64,000 bases of DNA, taken from Chlorella sorokiniana. Taxonomy: Eukaryota > Chlorophyta > Trebouxiophyceae > Chlorellales > Chlorellaceae. The translations under genes and the position numbers were made by a program. The stretch covers positions 930,001 through 994,000 of the forward strand of contig CP084620.1 in the NCBI GenBank assembly GCA_025917655.1, written 5' to 3'. Of the stretch, positions 61,101 to 64,000 are shown piece after piece. The notes below the pieces were generated by a model, which was not told where the DNA came from, did no database searches, and worked only from the letters and a program-made list of their open reading frames with translations. Numbering within the stretch: position 1 is the stretch's first letter; each line of letters opens with the position of its first letter.

Positions 61101-62052
61101 GGTTCTGCAGGGGGCCGGTGGGATGAGGGGGGGGCGCGCGGCGGAGAAGGTTGGAGGGTGCAAGGTGTGGTGTGTGCACTGAGAGGGCACATGGGCGGTG
61201 CTTGAGGCCGGCCTGACGATGTTGTAGTGTAAGAGCACTATGGGGTGGCCAACAGAGGTGACCCGTGGATCCCTGGGGCATGCAAGCGAGGCATGCACCC
61301 AGGAGGCAGGCGGGATGGAACGCATTGGGCCTCTGCAGGCTTATGTGCGTCGCGGCTGCCGCCGCGACGCACAGCACATTCGAAATCTCACCTCCCCCCC
61401 TCCCCTCCCCCCCCCCATAGCCCTCCCACACACCTGGAGGATGGTGAGGTTGAAGGAGGCCACAAAGAAGATGAGGCCCAGCGGCAGCACCTTGACCCAC
61501 ACCTGCACCAGGCCGGGCAGCCACCCGCACCCCGCTCTCAGAGCCTGCTGGCGGCCAGAGGCAAGCAGCCGCAGCCTGCTGCGCACACTCTTGTTCGCAC
61601 ATGTGCAGCGCAGCGCTGCGGCACCCCGTCCCCACCTGCACCTCCGGCTTTGTGTCCAGCCCGGATTCTGCGGGCACGCGCGGAAACTTGGCGCGGCGCC
61701 ACCACCGCGTGCGCCCCCGCTTCTCCAGGTAGTGGGCATCCTCCCTGCTGAGGGCGGCAGCCACCGCCAGCGGCACCTGCAGCACGCGCTGCGGCCAGCC
61801 CAAACCCCCGGGGTCGGCGGCGCCGGGCGGGCCGACGGAGCGCTGCCGCCGCGCGGCGCCGTCCCCGGGCGCCGCCTCTTCGAGCTCGCTGTCGCTCGGC
61901 GCCTCGGCCGGCGGGGCTGAGCCCTCGTCGTCAGACTCAGGCTGCGGCTGCTGCTGCTGCGCACGGGTGGGCTGCTGGGAGCCGCGCCGAACCCGCTGCT
62001 GCTGCCGCTGCTGCCGCGGGGCCGGTAGGCGCCACCGCGCCGCCCCAAGCAC
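58112..62052 (-). CDS. Plastid-type ATP/ADP translocase (NTT/TLC family)
   Basis: Antiporter exchanging ATP and ADP across the plastid envelope. A long Gln/Pro/Glu-rich leader (from ATG 62052, MLGAARWRLPAPRQQRQQQR) precedes the membrane domain and resembles a transit peptide plus disordered segment. About eleven hydrophobic spans follow over many exons: VLPLGLIFFVASFNLTIL, NLKDAIMVTTAGAETLPFLA, ASLAFFMAYGKMVEALPS, GPLVAFYILFTAVLYPMHGS, VVEYWTFSLFYCASELWGSV, AISVLFWSLANEVC, PLMGIAANVALVLAGSWVKW, LNYLVGGIVCLTGVMMAAKF, ILNLALLVVSCGVSHRLFEF and SVLADVSIATGYCTIALMLL, then the family signature FSLFDPAKEMVYIEMSREEK, KGKAAVDLLGSQIGKSG and GSLPVIAAAFTAVILSWLRA. A Lys-rich loop (TVKKKKKKGSLGQSF) joins the two halves. 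Stop at 58112-58114. An upstream exon is possible, and a G-run frame slip near 58840 is likely. Confidence 0.88.
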
Positions 62053-62948
62053 GGCTGCAAGGCGGGCAGGGGAGGGGCACTGTAACTAGGACCACAAATG
62101 TCGCAGCTGCTGCATATTGATAGCGAATTGCGAACAAACGGATGCACAAGGTCAGGGAGGAAGACCACGCTGGTTGGTTGGCGGCGCAGGCCTGCGGCGG
62201 GAGGCCTCACCCAAAGGATTATGTGCATGAAGCGATGTTGTGAGTGGCGCAAGGAGGCTACCGGCCGCTGTGTGCCGCTGGCGGGATGCAGGGCCAGCCC
62301 TGGCCAACCCCTTCTGTAGCAGCGCTCGCGGCATGGGTCTCGGGGGATGGGTGGGCTGTGTGAGCCTTGCGGGAGCGTCAGGTGAATATTTGATGCTTGC
62401 AACGTGCGGGGTGGCCCACCAGATGCCTACAAGCAGGCCAGGGCCCCAAGGCAGAGGGCTAAGGGAATTGCAGCACGCGGAAAGCGGGCTCACGTGGGTG
62501 TTTCAGAACAGCGTAAGATGAAACCACAAGCCTCGATTGCAAACTGGGGGCTGTCGATCGCCTCCAGCCGGCTGCAGCTTGCCACCCACCTCCCTTCCAC
62601 CTGAACCCCACGAACACCTGATGTTGGCCTCCGACCAGCACATTCTGCATACCGTCAATTGCCGATTCTCTCTCATCATGCTTGGGCAGGCTTGCAGCCG
62701 AGGGGCCTGCATACAGCCCCCTTCTGCCTGCTCACCACACCCTACGCAAGTTTGGGCGCCAGGCAGGGTGCTGGAGCGCCATACAGCATGGCATCAACAT
62801 CTGGGAAGAGGCGGCAGGCGCGGGAGCGGCAGCAGTAGAGCTGTGCCAGCGCCGCTCCCGCAGCGGCAGCGGCGCTCGCTAGCAGTTGTTCCCCAGGTGA
62901 CTGGCAAGCTAGTTGAGAGCAGCTGCCGACCCATGCGGATGCTGATTC
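62053..62948. promoter_or_regulatory. Divergent upstream region, translocase / Lon-domain gene
   Basis: About 900 bases between two divergent starts. An acceptor-like site just upstream of 62052 suggests the translocase may have a 5' exon here. No RNA gene, repeat or TATA box was identified. Confidence 0.4.
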
Positions 62949-64000
62949 ATGCTCATGGTGATGCAGGCAGCAGCAGCAAAGCCTGGCGGCACCCGCGAGA
63001 AGCTGCCCATCTTCCCACTAGGCATCGTCGCGCTGCCGGCGGCTGATGTGCCGCTGCAAATTTTCGAGGTGCGTTGCCTGGTTGGGCTCAGTACCCGAAG
63101 GCAGTCTATGAGTGGTTTCAGCCGAGTCCACTCATGACTCAGCACAGCGGCAGCCACAGCCGAGAACCCTGTTGGGAGGAGCAACTGACACGATGCACGC
63201 CTGCTGCCTTTACGCAGGCCCGCTACCGCGTCCTGTTCAGCACGCTGATGTCTGGAGCCAAAGGGTGGGCGCCCGCCCCTGGCTGGAAGCCTCCTAGATT
63301 GCATGGTTCCGTAGCGCCGCAGGCTTTGCCACCATTGTGAATATTGCGAAGCTTGTCCCGTGGCCTTCGACGCCTCCCTCTGCAGGATTGACGAGGGCCT
63401 GGTGAACCCGGAGAAGGCCTGGTGCGGCACCCGCCTCTTCGGCATGGCCTTTTACGACTCAAACTCGCAGGCAGGTGGCGGGCATCTGCTTCAGGCGGCG
63501 CTTTCCTCACGCTGCAGGCTCCAGCGGGGTCGAGCAGCCTTGCGCCCTTTTCTTGGATCACCCTCCCCGCACCTTTACGCCGCGCACCCGCGCCCCGGGC
63601 AGGGCCTGGCCTCCATCGGCACGCTGCTGGAGATCAAGGAGCACGCCAACCTGGAGGACGGCCGCCTGCTGGTGAACTGCGTGGGGCGCCAGCGCTTCCG
63701 CATCCTGGACGTGGTGGAGGAGAAGCCGGTGCTCGTGTGCGAGGTGGAGTACCTGGCCGACGACGCAGACCCCAGCGCAGACACGCCGGAGGTGGGTGGG
63801 TCTGCTTGGTTGTGGTGATCCTTTTGGGGGAGGGGGCCCGCACTGCAGCCAGAGGCTTGCCGAGGGAGGGGTGGGAGGCGAGCGATTGGTTGGGTGGTGG
63901 GCGGCACACGATGTCATGAACCATGCAAGTCTGCCGGCAGGCTGCCCTGTTTGCCTGCAGCCGATCTGCCGGCACCTTCCAACCCCTGCCGCCTTGCTTG
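62949..64000 (+). CDS. Lon N-terminal (LAN) domain protein, 5' part
   Basis: The Lon substrate-binding domain occurs in Lon proteases and in stand-alone plant plastid proteins. Exon 1 (ATG 62949 to 63068) reads GGTREKLPIFPLGIVALPAA and VPLQIFE; exon 2 (63218-63264) ARYRVLFSTLMSGAK; exon 3 (63386-63470) IDEGLVNPEKAWCGTRLFGM and AFYDSNSQ; exon 4 (63603-63791) GLASIGTLLEIKEHANLEDG, RLLVNCVGRQRFRILDVVEE and KPVLVCEVEYLADDADPSAD. These are the standard Lon-N blocks (LPIFPL...IFE.RYR, G.L.EI, G.QRF.I). The exon 3/4 join needs a GC donor (63471-63472) or an unseen small exon. The gene runs past the window, so it is unknown whether AAA+ and protease domains follow. The short N-terminus leaves targeting unclear. 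Confidence 0.82.

Overview
The window is nuclear DNA of a GC-rich green alga, most likely a trebouxiophyte (Chlorella-like). The evidence is plastid and mitochondrial housekeeping genes of plant type (fibrillin, plastid-type ATP/ADP translocase, plant-type HemK methyltransferase, fused uridine kinase-UPRT), many short spliceosomal introns, Ala/Gln/Pro-rich low-complexity coding sequence and long (TG)n and poly-C/G tracts in introns. All gene models were built by eye from splice sites and protein motifs, so most exon borders are approximate.

Layout. 1-2969 (+): 3' end of DNA topoisomerase II. 3411-4366 (+): GST-like protein. 4592-6427 (-): plastid fibrillin with a membrane tail. 6718-7358 (+): small RING-CH-like membrane protein. 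7444-9657 (-): HemK/PrmC methyltransferase. 10475-14302 (+): tRNA dimethyltransferase TRM1. 14681-15402 (-): small conserved mitochondrial-type protein. 15562-32879 (-): a 17-kb SMG1 kinase gene. Its 3.5-kb intron (21010-24525) holds a complete gene on the opposite strand (21377-24324, +). 33746-37041 and 37499-41335 (-): tandem paralogues of the fused uridine kinase-uracil phosphoribosyltransferase. 42912-46378 (-): large unrecognised low-complexity gene. 46876-50473 (-): PYROXD2/CrtI-like FAD oxidoreductase. 51067-52043 (+): QCR7 of complex III. 52464-55242 (-): CDT1 replication licensing factor. 55653-55737 (-): circularly permuted tRNA-Arg(UCU). 56141-57323 (-): Cys-type GST. 58112-62052 (-): plastidic ATP/ADP translocase. 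62949-end (+): Lon-N-domain protein, cut by the window edge.

The most unusual element is the tRNA gene at 55653-55737. Its 3' half (T arm and 3' acceptor strand) lies upstream of its 5' half (5' acceptor strand and D arm), with a 12-nt spacer between them and an oligo-T terminator after the 5' half. Rejoined at the canonical 37/38 intron site, the halves give a complete 73-nt cloverleaf with anticodon UCU. Other notable points are the nested gene in SMG1, a 12-nt micro-exon carrying the Walker-A lysine of one uridine kinase copy, intron differences and a gene-conversion-like identical tract between the two copies, and repeated one-base frame breaks at G/C/A runs in housekeeping genes, which look like consensus errors.

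The genes do not form an operon or pathway cluster. They are ordinary, closely packed nuclear genes in mixed orientation.
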